Source: Victivallales bacterium (GTDB lineage: Bacteria > Verrucomicrobiota > Lentisphaeria > Oligosphaerales > Oligosphaeraceae). From it: a DNA stretch of 7,292 nucleotides. The stretch spans positions 1 to 7,292 of the forward strand of contig JAFRLP010000015.1 of the NCBI GenBank assembly GCA_017431185.1, read 5' to 3'. Shown in pieces: positions 1-6,493 of the stretch; the stretch's first letter is position 1; every line of letters starts with the position of its first letter. The position numbers and the translations under genes were made by a program. Below the pieces are notes generated by a model. The model ran no database searches. It worked only from the letters and a program-made list of their open reading frames with translations, and was not told where the DNA came from.

Positions 1-2814
1 ATCGGGGTTGTTGTAGACCAGGGAGTTCGGGGAGGCATAGTAGATATACTCGGCGTTGGCGATGGCCGGCTCCTCGGAGAGCATGTAGTTGATGAAGCCG
101 ACGGGGAAAACCTGCTCCGTGATGTCTCCCGCCAGATTGCGCGACACGATTCGATGGGGTGACAAGGCGGGCATGTTGCGCGGTTCCATGCAAAGCCTCC
201 CCAACTCAATGGGCACAGAAACATTCTTGTCCAGCGTTACGTCCTGGCGAAACTCGATTTCCCCCTCAAACCATGTCCAGGAGCCATCATAGTTTTCGAG
301 AGACTCACGCAATCGGCGGTGATCCCAGGCGACGTGATGGTCCATGCGGTCACGCGGTGAATACAGACGCTGGCGGTGAATAAACCAGGGATTATCCCCC
401 AGGATGCGGGCCGGAGAGCTAAAACTGGGACCGGGACGGCTGGCGTTGTTAAAGGACTCGGCCTGTTCATCCATGACCGCATCCACAATCTGCAAATCGT
501 TGCCTGCCAGACGGACGTCCATGCTCATGGCAGGCATTGGGTCGGCGGGCTGGCCAGTGAAAATGGGGCCAAGCCCCTCGATGAACAGATTGGAGAGCGG
601 GTCAACGCTGGGCAAGGGGCAATCGGCCTGAGCGCGGTCCCATCCTTGGACGCTGGCCAGTTCCGCCGTGCGCAACTGCTTGACTGGCGGCAGCAGTTGA
701 TTGCGGTCAGGATGCCACCAGTAGCCAAGCGGCCCCAGGATGTTCAGGTTGTCGCCACAGCGGAAGAGCCCCTGCTTGTAGTCAAACACCTGAACCACGT
801 GAGTGACGGCACTGCCCCCCGCATTATCCTCCACTTCCAGGAAGAGATAATGCTGGCGGTCGTGGACAATCTCGAAGGAACGTTCCAGCAGAGGTGCTTT
901 TCCGCCGTCAAAACGGCGGAAAACTCCGCGCGTCGAATCCATCACCCGCACTTCGCGGATGCCATTTGGACTGGCCACCTTGAAATGGCCGATGGCTCGC
1001 TGAACGCCACGGGTATGCAACAGCCGCGGATCCATCTGGTCATTGATGACCTGCCAGCTGAGGACATCAACGGCGTGTCCCTTGCCAAAGACGACGTGCG
1101 CCATTCCCCGTTCCGCAGGGAAACGAATGCTGAAAGTGTTGGAAACGATGCGTCTGGCCGACTCCAGATCCTTGACTTTCAACACGGCGCAGTCGGCTGC
1201 CCCTGCCACTTCGGCGGCATGGTGGATGCGGGTGAACGGCGTAGGCATCACCACACGCAGGTCATGCAATGCGCGGGGATATTCCAGTCCATTATCCGCC
1301 ACCAAGTTGTTTCCATCATAGACAGCCAGAGGCACCAGCCAGAACCACCACAGATTCTCACGGCGGATGCGCAGACTGTCAAATTGCCGGTAATCAATAA
1401 AGCCCGAGGGAAGACAACCGCACTGGTTGACGTATTTTCCGAAAAAGCGCACCCGTTCCCCATCCCACAGCCGATAGGTGAAATCGCCTTTGGTGAAAGG
1501 CTTCTCATCCGGCCAGGCGATTTTCTCGCCGACGAAGAAATGCCGAAGTCCCGCGCCGTCAGTGAACTCGATGCCAGGAACAGCAAGGAACTTGTCGCTG
1601 GAAACAGCCTGGCACTCCTGTTTTAGAGCGTCAATCCTCTCCGTCGAGAGTTTCTCCAATGGGTCGGCGAAAACGATGAACTGCAATCCCGCTTTCCGGG
1701 CTGCCTGAACGTATTCCGCGACCGTGCTTCCCCCATCGGAAAGACTGGAGTGAGCGCCGATGATGCCTACGGCGCACGGAGACGCATCCGACTTGAACAT
1801 CACGCTGTCAAACTCCACGGAAGCCGGGAAGGCAATTTTGCGGAAGGGCTTCGGAGACCAGGTGCCAAAGCCAGGCTTGTCCAGATTGGGTTGTGCCAGC
1901 CATTTCACGGCATTCGTCAGCAGAAGCATCAAATCGGACGGCAGTCCCTCCGCACCACGGGTCTCCACGATATGCGCCCAACTGGGCTTGCCCAAATTGT
2001 CACCGGTATGGATACGATGAATGGGGAGCACGAGCACGCGCCCCTTGCCGAATTCACGTACCGCCACCACAGGGGCATGGGAGGATACGCTGCCTGTCAC
2101 ATCCAGGCAGATGGCATTGGTATGAGGGTCTCCTGGCACGGAACCGCCGTTTTGACCGCCATCCACAATCACCTTCCAGCCTTCATCACAGGCAATCAGC
2201 GGAGTGGCGGCGTAATGAGTGTAACTTTGCACAGGGACCCATATTCCCCGCACACCAGCGGTCACAGGATGCAGAGCAATCGAATCCGTGAAGAAAAATC
2301 TGCTTTTCCAGCCAGTCTTGCATTCCAGACTCCGGTCATGCTTTCCGGCGGACAGCCCCTCGTGCTTTTGGTGAAGTCCAAAAGACTCCAGGACGATGTT
2401 CCAATAGCGTTCGTCATCATTGGAGGGATAGCGCACGGCGGATGGCTCCAGCAACAGTCCCCCGCCCTCCTGGACATAGGCAGCCAAAACCTCCCCTAAA
2501 CGTGTCGCGTAGGCGCGTTTGTCGTCATTGAGCACACGAATGCCCTCGTCATACGCCCGAACCCACACCACGTTGAACTCACGCAGCAACGCCGGCAGTT
2601 CTTTCAGCAAAGACGGTTCGTCAGGATGGAAATAACGGTGTTCCAAATAGGTTGAGGTGATGTTCGCCTGATGGAAATGCTTTGCCTCGTCACTGTACTG
2701 TTCATATTCGACGGCGAATTTTCTGGCGTCCATCAGGGAAATCCCCAACTTGGGTTCACCAGCCATGACAACAGTACCGCATATTGCCGACAACCACAAT
2801 AACCTTTTGAACAT
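1..2814 (-). CDS. Exported multidomain protein, GATase-like plus degenerate PHP/CehA-like region (partial, C-terminus beyond window)
   Basis: Translating the minus strand from the ATG at 2814 gives 938 codons without a stop, in frame to base 1, so the gene continues left of the window. Residues 1-19 look like a Sec signal peptide: MFKR, a hydrophobic stretch, then VMA before GEP. Residues about 21-310 resemble a class I glutamine-amidotransferase/ThuA-like fold, with VQEGGGLLLEP near 114-124 and FGKGRVLVLP near 255-264. Residues about 346-610 resemble a PHP domain of the CehA/McbA type: H355-S-S-L-S-D360-G, an AAxxAGLQFIVFADP segment ending at 385, PGIE at 413-416 and H425. The usual first His and the His of the TDH motif appear as Gly353 and Pro385, so activity is doubtful. 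About 615-680 looks like the Ig-like module that often follows such domains (LEVEDNAGG). I cannot assign 700-938, which is rich in aromatic residues and apparently beta-stranded. It is the third gene of the leftward operon, likely periplasmic or surface-exposed. Substrate unknown. Confidence 0.88.
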   Translation of the reverse strand, partial: MFKRLLWLSAICGTVVMAGEPKLGISLMDARKFAVEYEQYSDEAKHFHQANITSTYLEHRYFHPDEPSLLKELPALLREFNVVWVRAYDEGIRVLNDDKRAYATRLGEVLAAYVQEGGGLLLEPSAVRYPSNDDERYWNIVLESFGLHQKHEGLSAGKHDRSLECKTGWKSRFFFTDSIALHPVTAGVRGIWVPVQSYTHYAATPLIACDEGWKVIVDGGQNGGSVPGDPHTNAICLDVTGSVSSHAPVVAVREFGKGRVLVLPIHRIHTGDNLGKPSWAHIVETRGAEGLPSDLMLLLTNAVKWLAQPNLDKPGFGTWSPKPFRKIAFPASVEFDSVMFKSDASPCAVGIIGAHSSLSDGGSTVAEYVQAARKAGLQFIVFADPLEKLSTERIDALKQECQAVSSDKFLAVPGIEFTDGAGLRHFFVGEKIAWPDEKPFTKGDFTYRLWDGERVRFFGKYVNQCGCLPSGFIDYRQFDSLRIRRENLWWFWLVPLAVYDGNNLVADNGLEYPRALHDLRVVMPTPFTRIHHAAEVAGAADCAVLKVKDLESARRIVSNTFSIRFPAERGMAHVVFGKGHAVDVLSWQVINDQMDPRLLHTRGVQRAIGHFKVASPNGIREVRVMDSTRGVFRRFDGGKAPLLERSFEIVHDRQHYLFLEVEDNAGGSAVTHVVQVFDYKQGLFRCGDNLNILGPLGYWWHPDRNQLLPPVKQLRTAELASVQGWDRAQADCPLPSVDPLSNLFIEGLGPIFTGQPADPMPAMSMDVRLAGNDLQIVDAVMDEQAESFNNASRPGPSFSSPARILGDNPWFIHRQRLYSPRDRMDHHVAWDHRRLRESLENYDGSWTWFEGEIEFRQDVTLDKNVSVPIELGRLCMEPRNMPALSPHRIVSRNLAGDITEQVFPVGFINYMLSEEPAIANAEYIYYASPNSLVYNNPD

Positions 2815-2820
2815 CTCACA

Positions 2821-2826
2821 CTCCTT
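2821..2826 (-). promoter_or_regulatory. Ribosome binding site of the exported GATase/PHP-like gene
   Basis: The minus strand reads AAGGAG six bases before the ATG at 2814. This supports that start, as does the signal peptide that begins exactly there. The 39-base gap from the pseudopilin stop holds this site and no evident terminator hairpin, which fits one transcript. Confidence 0.75.
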
Positions 2827-2853
2827 CGTTTCGGAATAGGCAGGGCATCCTTT

Positions 2854-3615
2854 TCACTTGAAAGCCTGGCATACTCCGCTGGTGTCATATCCCCCCCAGA
2901 ACATCGAGCCCTGCTGCGTGCTGGCGGCGGTGCCTTCCCACACACCAGTGAAATTGCGGTAGGCAAGCGTGGAGACATTGCCGCCCAGATAAAGGACGTT
3001 GGTTTGCAGTTCATGCCGACAATCGCCCTGGCTATAGTCACCCGCTGTGTTGGGAGGCATGAAATTCGCGGGCGACCCCACCGAATAGGGGTCCTCCATC
3101 TTATACTTCACCCCGCCAGAGCATCCGCAGGAATCCACCAAAACCATCGTCTGCGACGGACTGACCGCCTGAATGGTCTTTCTGCGGACGCGTTTTGTCC
3201 CACTGGCCGTGGTGAAGGAGATGTATTCGTTCATGGCATAACTTACTCCTCTGACGGACGGGCCAAACACCGAATGCCGCAAATCGTCAGGGCATTGAAA
3301 CGCCGTGTTTCTCTTCCTGCGGTTGGCGTCGGTCATGTCCACTCCCACGTATGGGCCAATGCAACTATACCACCAGCCGACCTTGTTGGTGTCACAGCCC
3401 TGCCCGGCCAGGAAATACTGTGGCAACCAGTCCTCGAAATCATCGGCATAAAGCACAAACCCCAATCCCAATTGACGGAGATTATTGGTGCAACTGGTCA
3501 GCCTGGCCTTCCCTCGCGCCTTGCTCAACGCGGGCAGCAGCATCGAGGCGAGTATGGCGATTATGGCTATAACGACGAGCAATTCAATCAGGGTGAAGGA
3601 GTGTTTTCTTTTCAT
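2854..3615 (-). CDS. Type II secretion-style pseudopilin, DUF1559-like
   Basis: A 253-residue protein with a class III (prepilin) signal: MKRKHS, then [20 protein letters not shown]. Cleavage by a prepilin peptidase would fall between Ser6 and Phe7, with Glu11 as the conserved +5 glutamate. The -1 residue is Ser rather than the usual Gly. Residues 41-66 ([23 protein letters not shown]) and the CPD at 108-110 match the DUF1559/H-X9-DG pseudopilins abundant in Planctomycetota and Lentisphaerota. The C-terminal signature is altered: His201 is followed by nine residues and then GGNV rather than DGHV. Cys residues (42, 74, 85, 108, 163, 165, 199, 249) could form disulfides outside the membrane. 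It starts 2 bases after the GntR-GH38 stop, so translation is probably coupled. In this group such proteins often sit beside glycan-degrading genes; their role is not established, but a surface or secretion-linked helper is plausible. Family call firm, function open. Confidence 0.93.
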   Translation of the reverse strand: MKRKHSFTLIELLVVIAIIAILASMLLPALSKARGKARLTSCTNNLRQLGLGFVLYADDFEDWLPQYFLAGQGCDTNKVGWWYSCIGPYVGVDMTDANRRKRNTAFQCPDDLRHSVFGPSVRGVSYAMNEYISFTTASGTKRVRRKTIQAVSPSQTMVLVDSCGCSGGVKYKMEDPYSVGSPANFMPPNTAGDYSQGDCRHELQTNVLYLGGNVSTLAYRNFTGVWEGTAASTQQGSMFWGGYDTSGVCQAFK

Positions 3616-3617
3616 TT

Positions 3618-6230
3618 TCAGTTTTCCTGGTTATGAACCGTGTTGACACAGGGGAAAAGAACGGATTTAATCTCAAAGGGGGCAAAAGTGAAGGAGGCGT
3701 TTTGCAGGCGGGAGGCCAGTTGTCCTGTCAATCGGCTGGTGGTGGCCATGCCCAGGGCTTCGTAGAGCCGCGCCTGAATCGTGCCGTCCTGCAAACGGCG
3801 CAATGTGGAAATGGCGACATTCGGCGCGTCCCAGGCAAGTTGGGAGACCAGCGGAATCCGCTCAGTGACCAGGGCGGGCGGACGGTTCAGCAGCGTCCCA
3901 AGTTCAAGCGCACGGTCGAGTTGACCAGCCGTGGCAGTTCGGAATGCAAAACGGTAGTCATGCGGACCATTGTCGAAGGCTCCGCCCATCGGGGTCAGCG
4001 CACCATCCATGGTGGCGGTGCCACTGCGCAGGAGAGCGACTTCAATGCCACCGTCCTTGAGCGAATGCCCTGGCGTGCCCGTGTTGGCGACCGCCAGCCC
4101 CTTTTCCTGGTCCGCCAGGCAAACCCAGTTCAGAGCGGGCCAATCCCCGTGAGCCGTTCCGTAATCGGTGCTTTGACGCAACGGCTCAAAACTGTCGGCC
4201 TCATTGTAGGGCACTTCAAAATAGGGTTTGCGCGTGGCGGAGCCACAAGGCGTCTCATAGGTGCAAACAGCGTCCTGCGGGCGAACGGTGGTGGGGAAAC
4301 GGATGGAGACGCGCGTGTTGTTGCCCTCCCAATCCAGATGCAGACGCAGTTCAAACCAGTCCAGAGCATGGTAGAACCGCCACTCTTTGCGGTAGGTGAG
4401 CCGTCCGAATCCAGGCCAGCCCGTCACTGGCTGGTGATAGCGCTGATTCACAGGGTGCAGTTCCCCCTCGGTGACCACGGCGTGAAAGACGGGACCTGCG
4501 ATGCTGGAAACCAGATGCTCATCCTGATACTCCTGTCCCAAAGGCGGGGTCAAATACTGTTCGCTCCACATACTTCCAGCATCACGTCGGAAGAGAATCT
4601 CCCCAAAACGCTTTTCCGCAAAGGGAGAAGCGGAGTCTTTCCAGCGGATTACGGGGAACGCTTCGGTGAAATCCACGCAATAATGCGCATTCTCGAAATG
4701 CGCAGGGACGGGTTTGGCGACATTTCCCTTCATCATGCGTCCCAGCCGTTTTCCGCCAAAGGCGGGCAGAGCCATGGTGAAAACCGTCATCTCGCCATCC
4801 CGTTGCGCAGGTGTGCTTGGTGGGGCCCCAAGATGCGACTCCACCACCTGCGGTGCGGTCGTGTTCACAAAGGAAAACAGCGTCCTGCCCGAGGGGAGTT
4901 CCGGCATGGCACACGTCAGGCGTTCCTGTAGTTCATCATTGACCGCATCGACGTGACAGCCGCAGATGGCATCGTGGAATTGGCAGAGGACCAGTTCGCG
5001 CCAGGCCTCACGGAAAGCAGGTCCGCCTGTCAGAGCCGCCACGGTCTCCGCCTGGAACAGGCGATTCTCCGCCGCGCGAATGCGCTGTTTGACACCAATC
5101 CGCGAGGTGTAGCACCCCGTGAACACAGGATTGAACTCGCCTCGGTAAATCGGCAGGCTCCCCCACTCCAGCGTCTGTGCATACTGGGCGTTGGAGCCCA
5201 TGAGAATAGGCTTTCCCCCGCTGCGGTTGGCGGCGGCGATGATGGCGAACACGCTCTCCAGCAGTTCTCCCTCCTCGGTGATGTACATCACATTGGCGTT
5301 GCCGTTTAGCCCTTTGAGGGTCTCCACAGCCTGGGCAAGGCGTGTCTGGTAGTCGTACATCAACGGGACATTGTGGGTATATCCCAAGTGGGTTATCTCC
5401 GCCGTGCGCGGCAGCACCACGACCTCGGAACCGCCGTCTGCCCCAATCCAGCGGAATGGCTCGCCTCCTCGAAACTCCTCAGGTGCGTTTGGGCGGCGTC
5501 CTGGCAAAAGAAGACGAACGCCGCTCTGCGCCAGTATCTGGGGAAGTTGTGCGCACATGCCGAAGGCGTCGTTCAGGTTGGCCATCTCCGCGGGATGCCC
5601 AGCCAACTCCCGCCAGTACTCCTGCCCCAACTCCAGATTGCGGAAGATGGCCTCACCGCAAACCATGTTCAAATCGGGAATGCACAACGCCGCCCCCAGT
5701 TCCAAATGGCCAGAGGATATCAGCGCACGGGCATGCTTCACATACTCGGGATGACACGCCAGAAAACGTCTGGCCACCTCCGCCTGCTCGAACTGGAAAT
5801 ACATGTCGGGATGGCGCTCCGCGTAGCCAAACAACGCCAGCAACTGACGTTCACGGATGGCATCGTACTCCTTCGAGGTACGCAGCCACATCAAGTCAGA
5901 ATGGTGGCAGAAATGCAGGAAAATCCGCCCTTCCGTTTTCCTGTCGCCAACAGAAGGCGGTTCGCTCGATGCATTCCCGCCCCTTCCAGCCTTGCTGGTC
6001 ACATAGAAACCGCTTTTGCCACGGCATTCCACGAATCCCCCGCTGGCCAGTTCCTTCATCGCCCCCTGAATGACCGAGATGCTCACACCAAAGCAGGCCG
6101 ACATGTCGCGCACTGTCGCCAGACGCTCGTCTGGAGCCAGCGCTCCTGTGCGAATCTGGCGCACAATGGCTTCAACCACCTGCGACTTGCGTGGCGGACG
6201 TCCGCCCAGAAAAATCTTCTTCGCTGACAT
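3618..6230 (-). CDS. GntR-type DNA-binding domain fused to GH38 alpha-mannosidase-like glycosidase
   Basis: An 870-residue cytoplasmic protein with no signal peptide. Residues about 13-78 form a GntR winged helix: [19 protein letters not shown], then [16 protein letters not shown] and a GKSGFYV wing. A polar linker (80-100) leads to a GH38 enzyme domain. Zinc and catalytic positions of GH38 can all be matched: His110-Ser-Asp112 with Trp115 (family HxD..W), Asp221 in [14 protein letters not shown] as the probable nucleophile, and His419-Asp420 in QFHDAICG. The beta-rich C-terminal half carries family-typical stretches such as [11 protein letters not shown] (711-721), ALLRS (732-736), GPHDYRFAF (755-763) and a PFEIKSVLF end. 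The expected reaction is hydrolysis of alpha-mannosides, using a metal ion and retaining configuration; substrate specificity cannot be read. The usual FCD or UTRA effector domain of GntR proteins is absent, so the enzyme domain stands in its place. No ATG, GTG or TTG in frame lies between the linker and His110, so a separate enzyme product is unlikely. The ATG at 6230 lacks a good ribosome site; AAGGAA lies 20 bases away. First gene of the leftward operon. Confidence 0.93.
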   Translation of the reverse strand: MSAKKIFLGGRPPRKSQVVEAIVRQIRTGALAPDERLATVRDMSACFGVSISVIQGAMKELASGGFVECRGKSGFYVTSKAGRGGNASSEPPSVGDRKTEGRIFLHFCHHSDLMWLRTSKEYDAIRERQLLALFGYAERHPDMYFQFEQAEVARRFLACHPEYVKHARALISSGHLELGAALCIPDLNMVCGEAIFRNLELGQEYWRELAGHPAEMANLNDAFGMCAQLPQILAQSGVRLLLPGRRPNAPEEFRGGEPFRWIGADGGSEVVVLPRTAEITHLGYTHNVPLMYDYQTRLAQAVETLKGLNGNANVMYITEEGELLESVFAIIAAANRSGGKPILMGSNAQYAQTLEWGSLPIYRGEFNPVFTGCYTSRIGVKQRIRAAENRLFQAETVAALTGGPAFREAWRELVLCQFHDAICGCHVDAVNDELQERLTCAMPELPSGRTLFSFVNTTAPQVVESHLGAPPSTPAQRDGEMTVFTMALPAFGGKRLGRMMKGNVAKPVPAHFENAHYCVDFTEAFPVIRWKDSASPFAEKRFGEILFRRDAGSMWSEQYLTPPLGQEYQDEHLVSSIAGPVFHAVVTEGELHPVNQRYHQPVTGWPGFGRLTYRKEWRFYHALDWFELRLHLDWEGNNTRVSIRFPTTVRPQDAVCTYETPCGSATRKPYFEVPYNEADSFEPLRQSTDYGTAHGDWPALNWVCLADQEKGLAVANTGTPGHSLKDGGIEVALLRSGTATMDGALTPMGGAFDNGPHDYRFAFRTATAGQLDRALELGTLLNRPPALVTERIPLVSQLAWDAPNVAISTLRRLQDGTIQARLYEALGMATTSRLTGQLASRLQNASFTFAPFEIKSVLFPCVNTVHNQEN
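3625..3628 (-). promoter_or_regulatory. Ribosome binding site of the pseudopilin inside the upstream gene
   Basis: The minus strand reads AGGA nine bases before the ATG at 3615. It lies within the Gln-Glu codons just before the TGA stop (3620-3618) of the GntR-GH38 gene. A ribosome ending the first gene is therefore placed on the start of the second, as in translational coupling. Confidence 0.65.
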
Positions 6231-6233
6231 TCC

Positions 6234-6242
6234 AATACAAAA
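6234..6242 (-). repeat. Third copy of TTTTGTATT in the leader
   Basis: An exact copy of the word that is tandemly repeated upstream of the leftward promoter, placed 3 bases before the ATG at 6230. A bound protein here would block early elongation, and the site could pair with the upstream copies about 100 bases away. The short, A/T-rich word may also recur by chance. Confidence 0.35.
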
Positions 6243-6264
6243 CAGAACTATTCCTTTCGCTACT

Positions 6265-6277
6265 CTCTCCAGGAGAG
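6265..6277. repeat. Perfect palindrome CTCTCC-A-GGAGAG in the operon leader
   Basis: Six-base arms surround a single central base in the leader of the leftward transcript, about 13 to 25 bases after the predicted start. A shifted pairing, ACTCTC with GAGAGT around five bases, is also possible. GntR proteins bind short palindromes, so this is a candidate operator. As RNA the one-base loop is tight, so the shifted hairpin would be the likelier structure. Confidence 0.4.
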
Positions 6278-6282
6278 TTCCA

Positions 6283-6292
6283 GCATTCTGCC
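6283..6292 (-). promoter_or_regulatory. GGCAGAATGC word at the leftward transcription start (copy 1)
   Basis: The minus strand reads GGCAGAATGC across the predicted start point of the leftward promoter. The same 10 bases occur on the plus strand at 6399-6408, so the pair is a perfect inverted repeat with each copy pointing towards its own gene. A shared regulator for both directions would explain this. Confidence 0.4.
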
Positions 6293-6296
6293 TAAT

Positions 6297-6324
6297 ACTA
6301 TACCAGCTTCTGGGAGTATGTCAA
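6297..6324 (-). promoter_or_regulatory. Leftward sigma70-type promoter of the GntR-GH38 operon
   Basis: On the minus strand, TTGACA (6324-6319, perfect -35) is followed by 16 bases and TATAGT (6302-6297, five of six), preceded by TGG as an extended -10. Transcription would start near 6290, giving a leader of about 60 bases before the ATG at 6230. The A/T-rich repeats at 6332-6350 would lie at about -42 to -60, the place of an UP element or an upstream operator. Confidence 0.72.
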
Positions 6325-6331
6325 GAAAGTC

Positions 6332-6350
6332 AATACAAAATAATACAAAA
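6332..6350 (-). repeat. Tandem TTTTGTATT repeat upstream of the -35 box
   Basis: The minus strand carries TTTTGTATT twice (6350-6342 and 6340-6332), exactly 10 bases apart and so on the same face of the helix. A third identical copy lies at 6242-6234, just before the GntR-GH38 start codon. Such an arrangement could be operator half-sites with DNA looping, or the tandem pair may only be an UP element for RNA polymerase. Confidence 0.5.
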
Positions 6351-6398
6351 ACCGATACATCAGCATCGTTCTCCGTCTTAGTCAGAGGTTACTGCTCT

Positions 6399-6408
6399 GG
6401 CAGAATGC
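6399..6408 (+). promoter_or_regulatory. GGCAGAATGC word upstream of the rightward gene (copy 2)
   Basis: This is the partner of the copy at 6283-6292, here on the plus strand and ending 11 bases before a possible -35 box at 6420. That position suits an activator site, whereas the other copy lies at a start point and suits repression. Confidence 0.4.
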
Positions 6409-6419
6409 GGCAACGTGAC

Positions 6420-6449
6420 TTGAAAAGCGTGTTTTCCAGGGCATATTTT
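6420..6449 (+). promoter_or_regulatory. Possible rightward promoter of the lipoyl-SDR gene
   Basis: TTGAAA (6420-6425, five of six to consensus) is followed by 18 bases and TATTTT (6444-6449, four of six). CATATT at 6442-6447 is an alternative -10 with a 16-base spacer. Transcription would begin near 6456, giving a leader of about 38 bases. The -10 is weak, so an activator may be needed or the call may be wrong. Confidence 0.38.
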
Positions 6450-6453
6450 ATGC
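6441..6453. repeat. Palindrome GCATA-TTT-TATGC over the rightward -10 region
   Basis: Perfect five-base arms with a three-base centre overlap the proposed -10 of the rightward promoter. It could be an operator, but A/T-rich short palindromes are common at promoters. Confidence 0.3.
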
Positions 6454-6459
6454 AAGGCA

Positions 6460-6471
6460 GCAAAACTTTGC
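6460..6471. repeat. Palindrome GCAAA-AC-TTTGC just after the rightward start point
   Basis: Perfect five-base arms with a two-base centre sit about 4 to 15 bases after the predicted rightward transcription start and before the ribosome site. The AAA-centre-TTT form is loosely like LacI-family operators. It is a candidate repressor site for the lipoyl-SDR gene. Confidence 0.35.
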
Positions 6472-6482
6472 GTTCAACCACC

Positions 6483-6487
6483 AGGAG
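6483..6487 (+). promoter_or_regulatory. Ribosome binding site of the lipoyl-SDR gene
   Basis: AGGAG lies six bases before the ATG at 6494. It is a strong site and fixes the start. The encoded lipoyl domain begins at once after this Met, as in E2 proteins. Confidence 0.8.
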
Positions 6488-6493
6488 AGAGCC

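Noticed and set aside
376..1626. A 416-codon open frame on the plus strand
   Set aside because: It lies fully opposite the continuous 938-codon minus-strand gene, which has a signal peptide, a ribosome site and recognisable folds. The plus-strand product has no family features and an arbitrary composition, typical of antisense openness in GC-rich coding DNA.
1750..2499. A 249-codon open frame on the plus strand
   Set aside because: Also antisense to the GATase/PHP-like gene. It has no ribosome site that I can see and no recognisable domain.
1..2814. The left third as a decayed or frameshifted gene
   Set aside because: I translated the whole minus-strand frame codon by codon and found no stop or frame break; its apparent fragmentation in other frames is not decay.
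2733..3041. A 102-codon minus-strand frame spanning the pseudopilin end and the next gene start
   Set aside because: Overlaps two better genes in another frame and has no motif or ribosome site.
3633..4931. A 432-codon open frame on the plus strand
   Set aside because: Antisense to the GH38 part of the fusion, whose catalytic motifs make the minus strand certain. The plus-strand product is Gly/Arg-rich and resembles no family.
5373..6227. A 284-codon open frame on the plus strand opposite the GntR end
   Set aside because: Antisense to the well-matched winged helix and the GH38 zinc motif. No coding evidence of its own.
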